Assembly (NCBI GenBank): GCA_035456465.1
Contig: DATIDD010000066.1
Span: forward strand, 1 to 45,268
DNA from: DATHTC01 sp035456465
GTDB lineage: Bacteria; Actinomycetota; Thermoleophilia; Gaiellales; Gaiellaceae
Length of the DNA stretch: 45,268 bases
Direction: 5' to 3'
A program made the position numbers and the translations under genes. Position 1 is the stretch's first letter; the number at the start of each line of letters is the position of its first letter. The notes under the pieces were generated by a model. It worked only from the letters and a program-made list of their open reading frames with translations, made no database searches and was not told the origin of the DNA. Positions 32,187-42,644 of the stretch are shown piece by piece.

Positions 32187-32894
32187 CTAGAACAGGCCGA
32201 GCTGCACTGCGGTCGGCTCCCGCTCGACCGCCGGCGCCGTGGTCGCCGACGGGGAGGCCGGCGTCGCCGTCGAGGGCCCGGCCGGGGAAGGGGGGGTCGC
32301 CGGGGTCGCGGAAGAGGTGCGGGCGAGCAACTCGGGGATGCGCGCGAAGTCGGACTCGAGCACCTTCAGCATCGCCGGGGTGTAGAGCGCGGCGGCCGGG
32401 TGGTAGAGCGGGTAGAGCGTGACCCGGTTGCCGCCGAGCACGGCCTCCTGCTCCTGCCCGTGCACCCTCGTGATCCCGTGCGGGCGCCCCGACAGCAGCT
32501 TCGTCGCGAAGTTCCCGAGCGTCGCCACGAGCGTCGGCCGGATCAGCTCGATCTGCCGGAACAGGTGTGGCTCGCAGGCCTCGATCTCGTCCGGCTGCGG
32601 GTCGCGGTTCCCCGGCGGCCGGCACTTCAGCACGTTCGCGATGTAGACGTCCTCGCGGCCGAGCCCGATCCCGCCCAGGAGCTTCTCCAGCAGCTTCCCC
32701 GCCTGGCCGACGAAGGGGATGCCCTGCTGGTCCTCGTGGAATCCCGGCGCCTCGCCGACGAACATCAGCTCCGCGTCGGGATGCCCGGAGCCGAAGACGA
32801 CCTGCGTACGGCCGGCGGCGAGCCGGCACCGCTCGCAGGCCGAGGCGACCTCGCCGAGCGCCCGGAGTTCGGCGGCACGGGACACGGCGTCCAC
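32187..32894 (-). CDS. Family 4 uracil-DNA glycosylase (4Fe-4S) with C-terminal clamp-binding motif
   Basis: A 235-residue enzyme that removes uracil from DNA. Cys20, Cys23, Cys91 and Cys107 have the spacing of the 4Fe-4S ligands of family 4 UDGs. GEAPGFHEDQQGIPFVGQAG (residues 47-66) is the active-site motif and YHPAA near residue 165 is the second. After about residue 195 a Pro/Ala/Thr/Ser-rich linker leads to the last five residues, QLGLF (231-235). These closely fit the bacterial beta-sliding-clamp binding pentamer QL(S/D)LF. The GTG start at 32894 has TAGACT seven bases upstream, so its mRNA is probably leaderless. Confidence 0.93.
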   Translation of the reverse strand: MDAVSRAAELRALGEVASACERCRLAAGRTQVVFGSGHPDAELMFVGEAPGFHEDQQGIPFVGQAGKLLEKLLGGIGLGREDVYIANVLKCRPPGNRDPQPDEIEACEPHLFRQIELIRPTLVATLGNFATKLLSGRPHGITRVHGQEQEAVLGGNRVTLYPLYHPAAALYTPAMLKVLESDFARIPELLARTSSATPATPPSPAGPSTATPASPSATTAPAVEREPTAVQLGLF

Positions 32895-32901
32895 GGCCGA
32901 G

Positions 32902-32907
32902 AGTCTA
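32902..32907 (-). promoter_or_regulatory. Candidate -10 box of the UDG gene
   Basis: TAGACT on the minus strand lies seven bases before the GTG at 32894. No Shine-Dalgarno is present. Confidence 0.5.
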
Positions 32908-33002
32908 CGCCCGTCGCCGGACGTCCCCCGGCGCCCGCGAGCGTGCGCCGAGCGGGCGGGAACGGACGCGACCGAGCGAGTCGGGCCGAGGCCGGCGGGG
33001 CG

Positions 33003-33209
33003 TCAGTGACCGCAGCCGCAGCTGCCGCCGCAGCAGCCGCCACCGCCGCCGAAGCTCGGCGACTCCGACACGCCGTGCGCGGCGAACACGGACACCTGGC
33101 GGCGGACGTCGGCGCTGCCGCAGTCCGGACAGTCGGCGTCGTCGCCCATCCGGACGAGCTCCTCGAAATGGGACTCGCACGACATGCAGACGTACTCGTA
33201 GATCGGCAC
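33003..33209 (-). CDS. FmdB family zinc-ribbon protein
   Basis: A 68-residue protein. The N-terminal PIYEYVCMSCESHFEELVRM with CPDCGS about 20 residues later gives the CxxC...CxxC zinc ribbon of FmdB-type putative regulators. The tail is Gly/Cys-rich (GGCCGGSCGCGH) and could bind additional metal. The GTG start at 33209 has TACACT seven bases upstream. The function of the family is poorly defined. Confidence 0.88.
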   Translation of the reverse strand: MPIYEYVCMSCESHFEELVRMGDDADCPDCGSADVRRQVSVFAAHGVSESPSFGGGGGCCGGSCGCGH

Positions 33210-33216
33210 GACGCCC

Positions 33217-33222
33217 AGTGTA
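33217..33222 (-). promoter_or_regulatory. Candidate -10 box of the FmdB-family gene
   Basis: TACACT on the minus strand lies seven bases before the GTG at 33209, suggesting a leaderless mRNA. Confidence 0.5.
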
Positions 33223-33249
33223 GGGCGCGTGACGACGACACGCGAGGGG

Positions 33250-33255
33250 TACACT
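33250..33255 (+). promoter_or_regulatory. Candidate -10 box of the pantothenate operon
   Basis: TACACT would start transcription near 33262. The resulting leader of about 35 bases contains GGAG before the ATG at 33297. A weak GTGACG lies 15 bases upstream. Confidence 0.35.
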
Positions 33256-33296
33256 CCGCGCTGCCCGGTATCCACCTCGGAACTGGAGCAGAGACC

Positions 33297-33977
33297 ATGA
33301 TCGAGCACGTCCGCGTGATCGGCGCAGGCCGCGTCGGGTCGGCTGTGTCCGCCCGCCTGGAGGCGCGCGGGCTCCGCCTCGTGGCCGACGGCGAGCCGCT
33401 CCGCGACGACGCGCTCGTCCTGCTCTGCGTCCCCGACCGCGCGATCGCAGAGGTCGCCGGCGCGCTCGAGCCGGGGCCGTGGGTCGCGCACGTCAGCGGC
33501 GCCACGCCCCTGGCCGCGCTCGACCCGCACGCGCGCCGCTTCTCCCTCCACCCCCTGCAGACGTTCACGCGCGCGCGAGGCCCGGAGCAGCTCGACGGCG
33601 CGTGGGCGACGCTCACGGCCGAGACGCAGGAGGCCGCCGCCGTCGGCTTCTGGCTCGCGGAGACCCTCGGGCTGCGCGGGTTCCCGCTCGCGGACGAGGC
33701 GCGGCCGCTCTACCACGCGGGTGCCGCGATGGCGGCCAACTACCTCGTCGCGCTCCGCCGCGCCGCCGGGCGCCTGTTCGAGGAGGCGGGCGCGCCGCCC
33801 GAGGCCCTCGACCCGCTGATGGCGCGCACGATCGAGAACGGCTTCGAGCTCACCGGCCCGATCGCGCGCGGCGACTGGGACACGGTCGAGCGGCACCGCG
33901 AGGCCATCCGCGCCGCGGCGCCCGAGCTGGAGGCGATGTACGACGCGCTGGCGGAGGTCACCGCGACGTGCGTCTAG
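33297..33977 (+). CDS. Rossmann-fold and DUF2520 domain protein, first gene of the pan operon
   Basis: A 226-residue protein. The N-terminal VRVIGAGRVGSAVSARL is an NAD(P)-binding GxGxxG motif. VLLCVPDRAI and VAHVSGATPL follow, and SLHPLQTF near residue 82 is typical of the family. The C-terminal helical DUF2520 domain contains LYHAGAAMAANYLVALR. The architecture resembles ketopantoate reductases and F420-dependent reductases. It overlaps panC by 10 bp, and no panE is visible nearby, so a ketopantoate reductase role is a reasonable guess. ATG 33297 has GGAG eight bases upstream. Confidence 0.87.
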   Translation: MIEHVRVIGAGRVGSAVSARLEARGLRLVADGEPLRDDALVLLCVPDRAIAEVAGALEPGPWVAHVSGATPLAALDPHARRFSLHPLQTFTRARGPEQLDGAWATLTAETQEAAAVGFWLAETLGLRGFPLADEARPLYHAGAAMAANYLVALRRAAGRLFEEAGAPPEALDPLMARTIENGFELTGPIARGDWDTVERHREAIRAAAPELEAMYDALAEVTATCV

Positions 33978-34741
33978 TGCGGACACGGGACGAGCTGCGC
34001 GAGGCCCGCGCGGCCGCCGCCGGCGAGGTCGGGCTCGTGCCGACGATGGGCGCCTACCACGCCGGGCACCTGGCGCTCTTCCGGGCCGCCCGCGAGGAGA
34101 ACGACGTCGTCGTCGCGTCGCTGTTCGTCAACCCCGCGCAGTTCGACGATCGTGCCGACCTCGCCACGTACCCGCGCGACGAGGCGCGCGACGTCACGCT
34201 CGCCGAGGAGGCCGGGGTCGACGTCCTGTTCGCACCGAGCGCCGACGAGCTCTACCCGCCCGGCTTCCAGACGTGGGTCGACGTCGAGGAGCTGGGACGC
34301 GGGCTCGAGGGCGAGCATCGGCCCGGCCACTTCCGCGGCGTCGCCACGGTCTGCCTCAAGCTCTTCCACCTGGTGCGGCCGCGCCGCGCGTACTTCGGCC
34401 AGAAGGACGCGCAGCAGGTCGCCGTCGTGCGGCGGATGGCCCACGACCTCGACCTCGCGCCCGAGCTCCAGATCCGGGTCGTCCCCACCGTGCGCGATGC
34501 CGACGGGCTCGCGCTCTCGTCCCGCAACGGCCAGCTGTCGCGCGCGGACCGCGAGGCGGCCCTCGCCCTCCCCCGCGCGCTCGCCACCCGCGACCTCCGC
34601 CGCGCGCGCGAGCTGCTCGAGGGCCTCGACGTCGACTACGTCGAGGTCGCCGACTTCGACCCGCCCGTCCTCGCCGCCGCCGTCCGCGTCGGCGGCACCC
34701 GCCTGATCGACAACGTCCCCCTGGAAGGAGGCGACGCATGA
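33968..34741 (+). CDS. panC: Pantothenate synthetase PanC
   Basis: A 257-residue enzyme that condenses pantoate and beta-alanine with ATP. VPTMGAYHAGHLALFRAA near residue 22 carries the HxGH nucleotide motif. FVNPAQFDDRADLATYPR, GHFRGVATVCLKLFHLV, FGQKDAQQVAVVRRM and LSSRNGQLS (KMSKS-like) follow. It is about 25 residues shorter than E. coli PanC, mainly in the C-terminal domain. The GTG start at 33968 overlaps the DUF2520 gene by ten bases. The stop overlaps the panB ATG (ATGA). Confidence 0.94.
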   Translation: MRLVRTRDELREARAAAAGEVGLVPTMGAYHAGHLALFRAAREENDVVVASLFVNPAQFDDRADLATYPRDEARDVTLAEEAGVDVLFAPSADELYPPGFQTWVDVEELGRGLEGEHRPGHFRGVATVCLKLFHLVRPRRAYFGQKDAQQVAVVRRMAHDLDLAPELQIRVVPTVRDADGLALSSRNGQLSRADREAALALPRALATRDLRRARELLEGLDVDYVEVADFDPPVLAAAVRVGGTRLIDNVPLEGGDA

Positions 34742-35631
34742 CCACCCGCCCGCGCACCCCTGCCCCCGGCACTCCCGCGCCGGGCAAGCTCGCGCTCCCC
34801 GAGCTGCTCGAGATGAAGCGGCGCGGCGACCGGATCACGATGGTCACCGCCTACGACGCGCCGAGCGGCCGCCTCGCCGACGACGCCGGCGTCGAGCTGA
34901 TCCTCGTCGGCGACTCCGCCGCGATGACCGTCCTCGGCCACGACTCGACGGTCCCGGCGACGGTCGACGAGATGCTCGTCCTCACCCGCGCCGTCACCCG
35001 CGGCGCGCGCCGTCCGCTCGTGATCGCGGACCTGCCGTTCGGCTCGTTCCAGGTCTCCGACGAGAGCGCGCTCGAGAACGCGATCCGCTTCGTCAAGGAC
35101 GCGGGGGCCGACGCGGTGAAGCTCGAGGGAGCAGGCCCGACGCTCTCGCGCGTCCGGGCGATCGTCGGCGCGGGGATCCCGGTCATGGGCCACATCGGGC
35201 TGACGCCGCAGTCGGCGACCATGCTCGGCGGCTTCAAGGCGCAGGGCCGCACCGCGGAGAAGGCGCGCCGTCTGGTGGAGGACGCGCTGGAGCTCGAGGC
35301 CGCGGGCTGCTTCTCGATCGTGCTCGAGGCCGTCCCGGCGCCCGTCGCCGCCCACGTGACCGAGCTGCTCGAGGTGCCGACGATCGGCATCGGCGCGGGA
35401 GCGGGCACCGACGGGCAGGTGCTCGTCTGGCACGACCTGCTCGGGCTGTACGAGGGCCACGCCCCGCGGTTCGTGAAGCAGTACGCCGACCTCGCGGCCG
35501 AGATCCGCAGTGCGCTCTCGGCGTACGTCGCCGAGGTGCGGAGCGGCGCGTTCCCGGAGGAGCGGCACACGTACGCGATGCCCGAGGAGGAGCTGGAGCG
35601 CTTCCGCCACGCGGTCGCGCAGCGCGCCTAG
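34738..35631 (+). CDS. panB: 3-methyl-2-oxobutanoate hydroxymethyltransferase PanB
   Basis: A 297-residue TIM-barrel enzyme making ketopantoate from 2-oxoisovalerate and methylene-tetrahydrofolate. Motifs are MVTAYDAPSGRLADDAGV, ILVGDSAAMTVLGHDST (metal-binding Asp), ADLPFGSFQ, VKLEGAG, MGHIGLTPQS and IGIGAGAGTDGQVLVWHD. An N-terminal Pro/Thr-rich extension of about 18 residues precedes the barrel. ATG 34738 is preceded by GGAAGGAGG six bases away, inside the end of panC. Confidence 0.96.
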   Translation: MTTRPRTPAPGTPAPGKLALPELLEMKRRGDRITMVTAYDAPSGRLADDAGVELILVGDSAAMTVLGHDSTVPATVDEMLVLTRAVTRGARRPLVIADLPFGSFQVSDESALENAIRFVKDAGADAVKLEGAGPTLSRVRAIVGAGIPVMGHIGLTPQSATMLGGFKAQGRTAEKARRLVEDALELEAAGCFSIVLEAVPAPVAAHVTELLEVPTIGIGAGAGTDGQVLVWHDLLGLYEGHAPRFVKQYADLAAEIRSALSAYVAEVRSGAFPEERHTYAMPEEELERFRHAVAQRA

Positions 35632-35650
35632 CGGCCGACGTCGTCGACGT

Positions 35651-35667
35651 CCCGGGTTGAACCCGGG
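35651..35667 (+). terminator. Short hairpin after panB
   Basis: CCCGGGT-TGA-ACCCGGG forms a 7-bp stem with a three-base loop, 20 bases past the panB stop. GACGTC-GTC-GACGTC precedes it. No T-run is present, so this is at best a weak terminator. Confidence 0.4.
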
Positions 35668-35679
35668 CGTGCCGTCTCG

Positions 35680-35685
35680 TAGGTT
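35680..35685 (+). promoter_or_regulatory. Candidate -10 box of the oxidase operon
   Basis: TAGGTT lies eight bases before the GTG at 35694. No Shine-Dalgarno is present, so a leaderless transcript is likely. Confidence 0.45.
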
Positions 35686-35693
35686 CCCCGCCC

Positions 35694-36218
35694 GTGGGGA
35701 CGCAGACGGCGTTCGTGATCGCGATCCTCTACGGCGTCGTCTCGGCGCTCGGCCTGGCCGTAGCGCTGCTCGTCGCGCTCTCGACGCGCCGCCGCCCGAG
35801 CGACGAGGGGGTCGAGACCTACCGGCACAACGAGACCAGGTGGCTCGGCATCGTCGTCGGGCTGCTCGCCGTCCTCCTGCTCGCGACGATCTTCCTCATC
35901 CCGTACGACGACGAGGCGTCGGGCCGGGGTGCGCAGGTCGTGGAGGTCACGGCGGCGCAGTTCGCCTGGCAGGTCCGGCCGAGAAGCGTCCCGGCGGGCG
36001 TCCCGATCGAGTTCCGCCTCCGGTCGCTCGACGTCAACCACGGCTTCGGGATCTACGACCGGCACGACAACCTGAAGAAGCAGGCGCAGGTGCTGCCGGG
36101 AGAGACGCAGACGCTCGTCTACACGTTCGACGAGCCGGGCACCTACCGGATCCTCTGCCTCGAGTTCTGCGGCTTCGGCCACCACGGGATGATCGGGCAG
36201 CTGAGGGTGACCGGATGA
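35694..36218 (+). CDS. Heme-copper oxidase subunit II with CuA site
   Basis: A 174-residue protein with two N-terminal membrane helices (residues 5-30 and 48-70) and a periplasm-facing cupredoxin domain. The CuA ligands are Cys155, Cys159, His163 and Met166 in CLEFCGFGHHGM, and the His in DVNHGFGIY. It accepts electrons from cytochrome c and passes them to subunit I. The short size and CuA arrangement resemble B-type (ba3-like) oxidases. Its stop overlaps the subunit I ATG (ATGA, 36215-36218). Confidence 0.92.
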   Translation: MGTQTAFVIAILYGVVSALGLAVALLVALSTRRRPSDEGVETYRHNETRWLGIVVGLLAVLLLATIFLIPYDDEASGRGAQVVEVTAAQFAWQVRPRSVPAGVPIEFRLRSLDVNHGFGIYDRHDNLKKQAQVLPGETQTLVYTFDEPGTYRILCLEFCGFGHHGMIGQLRVTG

Positions 36219-38197
36219 CGGGCGACGCCACGGTCGCCGGCCCGGCGCCGGGAGACGCGGCCGAGCGCGCGCAGCTGACGGCCGAGGAGCTCGCGGTCTC
36301 GCGCAGGGTCACGAACGCGTACGTCTGGACGGCGAACGCGATCCTGCTCGTCACGGGCGCGCTCGGCGTGCTCATCCGCTTCAGCCAGGCCGACGTGCCA
36401 GGGCGGATCGGCGACAACTTCTGGTACGCGGTGATGACCGTCCACGGCCTCGGCGCGTTCCTCGGGTGGGCCGGGTTCGCGGTCATGGGCTTCGCGATCT
36501 GGGTGCTCGCGCGCGTCGGCTTCCCGCTCCGCCCCGCCGGGCTCGCGCTCGCGTGGACGACCTACTGGCTGATGGTCGCGGGCGTCGTGCTGGTCGTCGT
36601 GGCGACGCTGTTCATGGGCTTCGCCGCCTCGTGGGTGTTCCTGTACCCGCTCCCCTTCCACCCCGCCGCGCAGTGGGGCGACGCGGCGTCGGCGACCTTC
36701 CTCACGGGCGTGCTGCTCGTCGGCCTCTCGATCGTGACGTGGTGCCTGTCGATCCTGCACACGGTGCTCGGCCCGGCGCTTCACGCCGTCCGAGGCGGGC
36801 TCGGCAACCGGATCGGCGTCGCGCTCGGGTTCGGCTTCCTCTGGCCGAAGCGGTTCGCCACGAACCCCGTCCCCGTCCCGTACGTGGTGATCCCGCTCAC
36901 GGTGATCGCGCTCGACATGATCGTGGCGACGTTGCCGCTCGCCGGGCTGCTCGTCCAGAACATCGTCCAGGTGTTCGACCCCAGCGTCACCGTCTCGCCC
37001 CTGTTCGCGAAGAACGTCCTCTGGTGGTTCGGGCACCCGGTCGTCTACCTGCTGCTGTTCCCCGCGGTCGCCGTCTACTACCACCTCGTGCCGCGCTACG
37101 CCGGGCGGCCGCTCGTCGCGGCGAACGTGATCGCGGTGGCCTGGACGGTGGCCGTGATCGCGAACGTGTTCGTGTGGGCGCACCACGTCTACCTCGACTA
37201 CCCCAACGGCGCGCAGGCGGTGGTCAACACCGTGATGCAGCCGACGACGTTCGCGCTCGTGCTCCCGTCGGCCCTGTCGGTCTACTCGCTCGGGGCGACG
37301 ATCTACCGGTCGCGCTGGACCTGGACCGGGGCGTCGACCGCGCTCTACCTCGGGATCGTGTCCTGGCTCCTCGCCGGGCTCTCGGGCGTCGTGAACGCGA
37401 CGATCGCGGCGGACGTCGTCGTCCACAACACGCTCTGGATCGTCGGCCACTTCCACCACATGGCACTGCTGAACATCGGGCTGCTCGTGTTCGCGGCGAC
37501 CTACGCCTACCTGCCGGAGCTGACCGGGAAGCCGCTCTACAGCGACGCGATGGCGAAGTGGCACGTGTGGCTCACGTTCGTGTTCGGGACGCTGAACACG
37601 GTGTTCTGGCTCGTGCAGGGGCTGGACGGCGCGCCCAGGCGGTTCTCGGTGCTCCCGAACGGGTGGTGGGAGGACTTGTCCAGGGCGGCGCTGCCGGTGG
37701 TGGCCGTGCTCGCCGGCGCGCAGCTGCTGTTCGCGTGGAACGTCGTCCAGACGCTGCGCGGCGCCGGCACGCGAACGGCGGCGGAGCGCAGGCGCCGGCG
37801 TCCGGTCGCGGTCGCCGAGGCGGCGGCGACCCTGCTGGTGCTCGCGCTGCTCACGCTCGCCTTCCTCGTCGGCTTCTTCGTCGGGCGCGAGTCGAGCGAC
37901 GGCGGCGGTGCCGGCACCGGCGCGGCGACGACGGAGACGGCCGCCCGCGGCGGCGAGACGCTGCCGGGCGCGGACGTCTTCGCGTCGGCCGGCTGTGGCC
38001 AGTGCCACACGCTCTCCGGCGCGGGCGCAGCCGGGCAGGTGGGTCCGAACCTCGACCGGTCGCAGCTCACGGAGCAGCAGATCGTGCAGGTCGTGACCAA
38101 CGGCCGCCGCGGGATGCCCTCGTTCGCCGGCCAGCTCGACGAGGACGAGATCGCCGAGGTGGCGGCGTACCTCGTCGCCGCGCGCGGCGGCCGCTAG
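36215..38197 (+). CDS. Heme-copper oxidase subunit I fused to a C-terminal cytochrome c domain
   Basis: A 660-residue protein. Residues 1-540 hold about 13 membrane helices with heme and copper ligands: VHGLGAFLGW, WWFGHPVVYLLL (CuB His and cross-linking Tyr; no Glu after GHP, as in B-type oxidases), WAHHVYLD (two CuB His) and VGHFHHMALL. After another hydrophobic helix near residue 550 and a Gly/Ala/Thr linker comes a mono-heme cytochrome c, with Cys594-Gly-Gln-Cys597-His598 and a probable axial Met in RRGMPSFAG. Such cytochrome domains are more often fused to subunit II. The protein reduces O2 and pumps protons. No subunit III gene is present. Confidence 0.94.
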   Translation: MTGDATVAGPAPGDAAERAQLTAEELAVSRRVTNAYVWTANAILLVTGALGVLIRFSQADVPGRIGDNFWYAVMTVHGLGAFLGWAGFAVMGFAIWVLARVGFPLRPAGLALAWTTYWLMVAGVVLVVVATLFMGFAASWVFLYPLPFHPAAQWGDAASATFLTGVLLVGLSIVTWCLSILHTVLGPALHAVRGGLGNRIGVALGFGFLWPKRFATNPVPVPYVVIPLTVIALDMIVATLPLAGLLVQNIVQVFDPSVTVSPLFAKNVLWWFGHPVVYLLLFPAVAVYYHLVPRYAGRPLVAANVIAVAWTVAVIANVFVWAHHVYLDYPNGAQAVVNTVMQPTTFALVLPSALSVYSLGATIYRSRWTWTGASTALYLGIVSWLLAGLSGVVNATIAADVVVHNTLWIVGHFHHMALLNIGLLVFAATYAYLPELTGKPLYSDAMAKWHVWLTFVFGTLNTVFWLVQGLDGAPRRFSVLPNGWWEDLSRAALPVVAVLAGAQLLFAWNVVQTLRGAGTRTAAERRRRRPVAVAEAAATLLVLALLTLAFLVGFFVGRESSDGGGAGTGAATTETAARGGETLPGADVFASAGCGQCHTLSGAGAAGQVGPNLDRSQLTEQQIVQVVTNGRRGMPSFAGQLDEDEIAEVAAYLVAARGGR

Positions 38198-38845
38198 CTA
38201 GGCGAGCCCGAGGTAGCGCGCGTACGCGAACGCCGGCAGGAGCGCCGGCACCGCGGTCGCGGCGAGCGCGCGCGGCCAGCTCCAGGCGTGGATCGCCCGG
38301 TTGCCGACGACGAGCAGCACCGTCGACCAGACGACGCCGAGCGCGATCAGCCCGTCGAAGACGGCGTCCCCGCGCCCGTCCGCTCCGCCCGACCGGAACA
38401 CGTCCGTCCCGTACAGCGAGAGCCGCACCGGCCAGAGCAGCAGCGTCAGCGCGAGCGGCACGCCGGCGAAGGCGAGCGTGTGCCGGGCACGCCGGTACGA
38501 GCCGGCGGACCCGGCGAGGCCGACGCCGAGGAGCACCAGCGCGCCGATGGCGAAGTAGCCGGCCAGCCCGTAGAACCCGCCTCCGACGATCGCCCAGACC
38601 GCCACCACGAGCGGGTCGAGCGCGGGATCGTCGAGCAGGCGGCCGGCGATCGTCGTCCCGAGGACGGTCGCGACCCCGGCCAGCAGCACGATCGCCGTGA
38701 CCGGCTCCTGGCGTGCCTCGGCGGCCTCGTCCGAGTCGTCGCGAAGCTGCACGAACACCGATCGGGGCGCCTGGAGGACGAGCAGCGTGCGCAGCCACCA
38801 GTCCCGCTCCACGCCGGGGCGCGCCTGCCCGTCCGTCGCCGCCAC
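38198..38845 (-). CDS. Yip1-like membrane protein
   Basis: A 215-residue protein. A soluble N-terminal stretch (DWWLRTLLVLQAPRSVFVQLRDD) is typical of bacterial Yip1-domain proteins and is followed by about five hydrophobic segments, including GGFYGLAGYFAIGALVLLGV and RRARHTLAFAGVPLAL. The function is unknown. The stop abuts that of the oxidase gene. The GTG start at 38845 has TAGGCT seven bases upstream. Confidence 0.75.
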   Translation of the reverse strand: MAATDGQARPGVERDWWLRTLLVLQAPRSVFVQLRDDSDEAAEARQEPVTAIVLLAGVATVLGTTIAGRLLDDPALDPLVVAVWAIVGGGFYGLAGYFAIGALVLLGVGLAGSAGSYRRARHTLAFAGVPLALTLLLWPVRLSLYGTDVFRSGGADGRGDAVFDGLIALGVVWSTVLLVVGNRAIHAWSWPRALAATAVPALLPAFAYARYLGLA

Positions 38846-38852
38846 GCCGCGC

Positions 38853-38858
38853 AGCCTA
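38853..38858 (-). promoter_or_regulatory. Candidate -10 box of the Yip1-like gene
   Basis: TAGGCT on the minus strand lies seven bases before the GTG at 38845, with no Shine-Dalgarno. Confidence 0.5.
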
Positions 38859-38897
38859 GCCGCGTCCCGGGAGGTCGCAACGCCGCGGATCAGGCGC

Positions 38898-38903
38898 TAC
38901 AGT
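38898..38903 (+). promoter_or_regulatory. Candidate -10 box of the small lipoprotein gene
   Basis: TACAGT lies nine bases before the GTG at 38913. The transcript would have at most a few leader bases. Confidence 0.4.
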
Positions 38904-38912
38904 GGCCGCCTC

Positions 38913-39269
38913 GTGCAGACCCTTCCGCGCCTCGCCGTGCTCGTCGCCCTCCTGCTCGCGCTCGCGGGCTGCGGCGGCACGAGCGGGCCGGGGTCGGGCG
39001 GCGGCTCCGCCGAGACGTCGGACACGCCCGCGGTCGGCGAGCAGCAGGCGGGCCAGGACGCCGCGGCGCCCGGCGCGAAGAACGACCCGATCTACATCGA
39101 GGGCGGGAACATCTGCGTGAACCTCCCGCTCGAGCAGCTCGCGGCCCAGTACGGCGTCGAGGCGACGCCCGAGGCGGTCGCCGAGGCCGTCGGCAAGGAC
39201 TACCAGGGCGCCGATCAGGAGAAGGCCAGGCAGGGCTGCCTGGACATCCTCAAGGGCGGCGGCAACTAG
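38913..39269 (+). CDS. Small predicted lipoprotein, function unknown
   Basis: A 118-residue protein. The signal ends in the lipobox LAGC with Cys20. A Gly/Ser/Asp-rich linker follows to about residue 58. A small domain then contains two cysteines (GGNICVNLPLEQLAAQYGV and ARQGCLDIL) that could form a disulfide. I recognise no family. It sits alone between a Yip1-like gene (divergent) and uvrA (convergent). Confidence 0.75.
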   Translation: MQTLPRLAVLVALLLALAGCGGTSGPGSGGGSAETSDTPAVGEQQAGQDAAAPGAKNDPIYIEGGNICVNLPLEQLAAQYGVEATPEAVAEAVGKDYQGADQEKARQGCLDILKGGGN

Positions 39270-39272
39270 ACG

Positions 39273-42110
<2,838 letters not shown>

Positions 42111-42120
42111 GCAGGGAGGC

Positions 42121-42126
42121 AGTGTA
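42121..42126 (-). promoter_or_regulatory. Candidate -10 box of uvrA
   Basis: TACACT on the minus strand lies ten bases before the ATG at 42110, giving at most a few leader bases. I see no SOS box near it. Confidence 0.4.
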
Positions 42127-42184
42127 GCCGCCGAACGTGTGTTCGTCCAGAGCGGACGGGCGGCGCGCGACGGCCGAGGCGACG

Positions 42185-42190
42185 TAGGAT
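42185..42190 (+). promoter_or_regulatory. Candidate -10 box of the cyclic-nucleotide-binding-domain gene
   Basis: TAGGAT lies six bases before the ATG at 42197. No Shine-Dalgarno is present, so a leaderless transcript is likely. Confidence 0.55.
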
Positions 42191-42196
42191 CGCCGC

Positions 42197-42613
42197 ATGC
42201 CGGATCTCAGCGCCGACCTGAAGCAGGTTCCGCTGTTCGGAGACCTGACCGGGCGGCAGCTGAAGAAGCTCGCGCGCCGCTTCAAGCGACGCGAGTTCGC
42301 CGCCGGCGTCACGCCGGTCCGGGAAGGCGAGATGAGCGGCGTCGGCTTCTTCGTCATCGCCGAGGGCACGGCATCGGTCTCGGCGAACGGCGTCCAGGTC
42401 GGGACCCTCGGCCGAGGCGACCACTTCGGCGAGCTCTCGCTCATCAGCGAGCGCCCGCGAACGGCCACGGTGACCGCCGAGGAGCCGCTTCAGTGCCTCG
42501 AGATGACGATGTGGGACTTCAAGCGGTTCGTGAAGGACAACCCGGACGTCGCCTGGAAGCTGCTGCGACATCTGGCGGATCTCGCGGCCACGCGGGAGCG
42601 CACTCCGCGCTAG
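42197..42613 (+). CDS. Stand-alone cyclic nucleotide-binding domain protein
   Basis: A 138-residue protein that is a single CNB (CRP-type) domain. LKQVPLFGDLTGRQLKKLA is the N-terminal helix pair. The phosphate-binding cassette is GDHFGELSLISERPRTATV near residue 73, retaining the Gly-Glu and Arg of cAMP-binding proteins. There is no DNA-binding domain. It may be a small sensor or a regulatory subunit for an unknown partner. It is divergent from uvrA. Confidence 0.9.
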   Translation: MPDLSADLKQVPLFGDLTGRQLKKLARRFKRREFAAGVTPVREGEMSGVGFFVIAEGTASVSANGVQVGTLGRGDHFGELSLISERPRTATVTAEEPLQCLEMTMWDFKRFVKDNPDVAWKLLRHLADLAATRERTPR

Positions 42614-42617
42614 CTGC

Positions 42618-42636
42618 GCCGGCGGTCGTCGCCGGC
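42618..42636. terminator. Hairpin between convergent CNB and HxlR genes
   Basis: GCCGGCG and CGCCGGC form a perfect 7-bp stem with a five-base loop. It lies between two stops 31 bp apart, so it may end transcription from both sides. No T-run is present. Confidence 0.45.
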
Positions 42637-42644
42637 CGGTCGCG

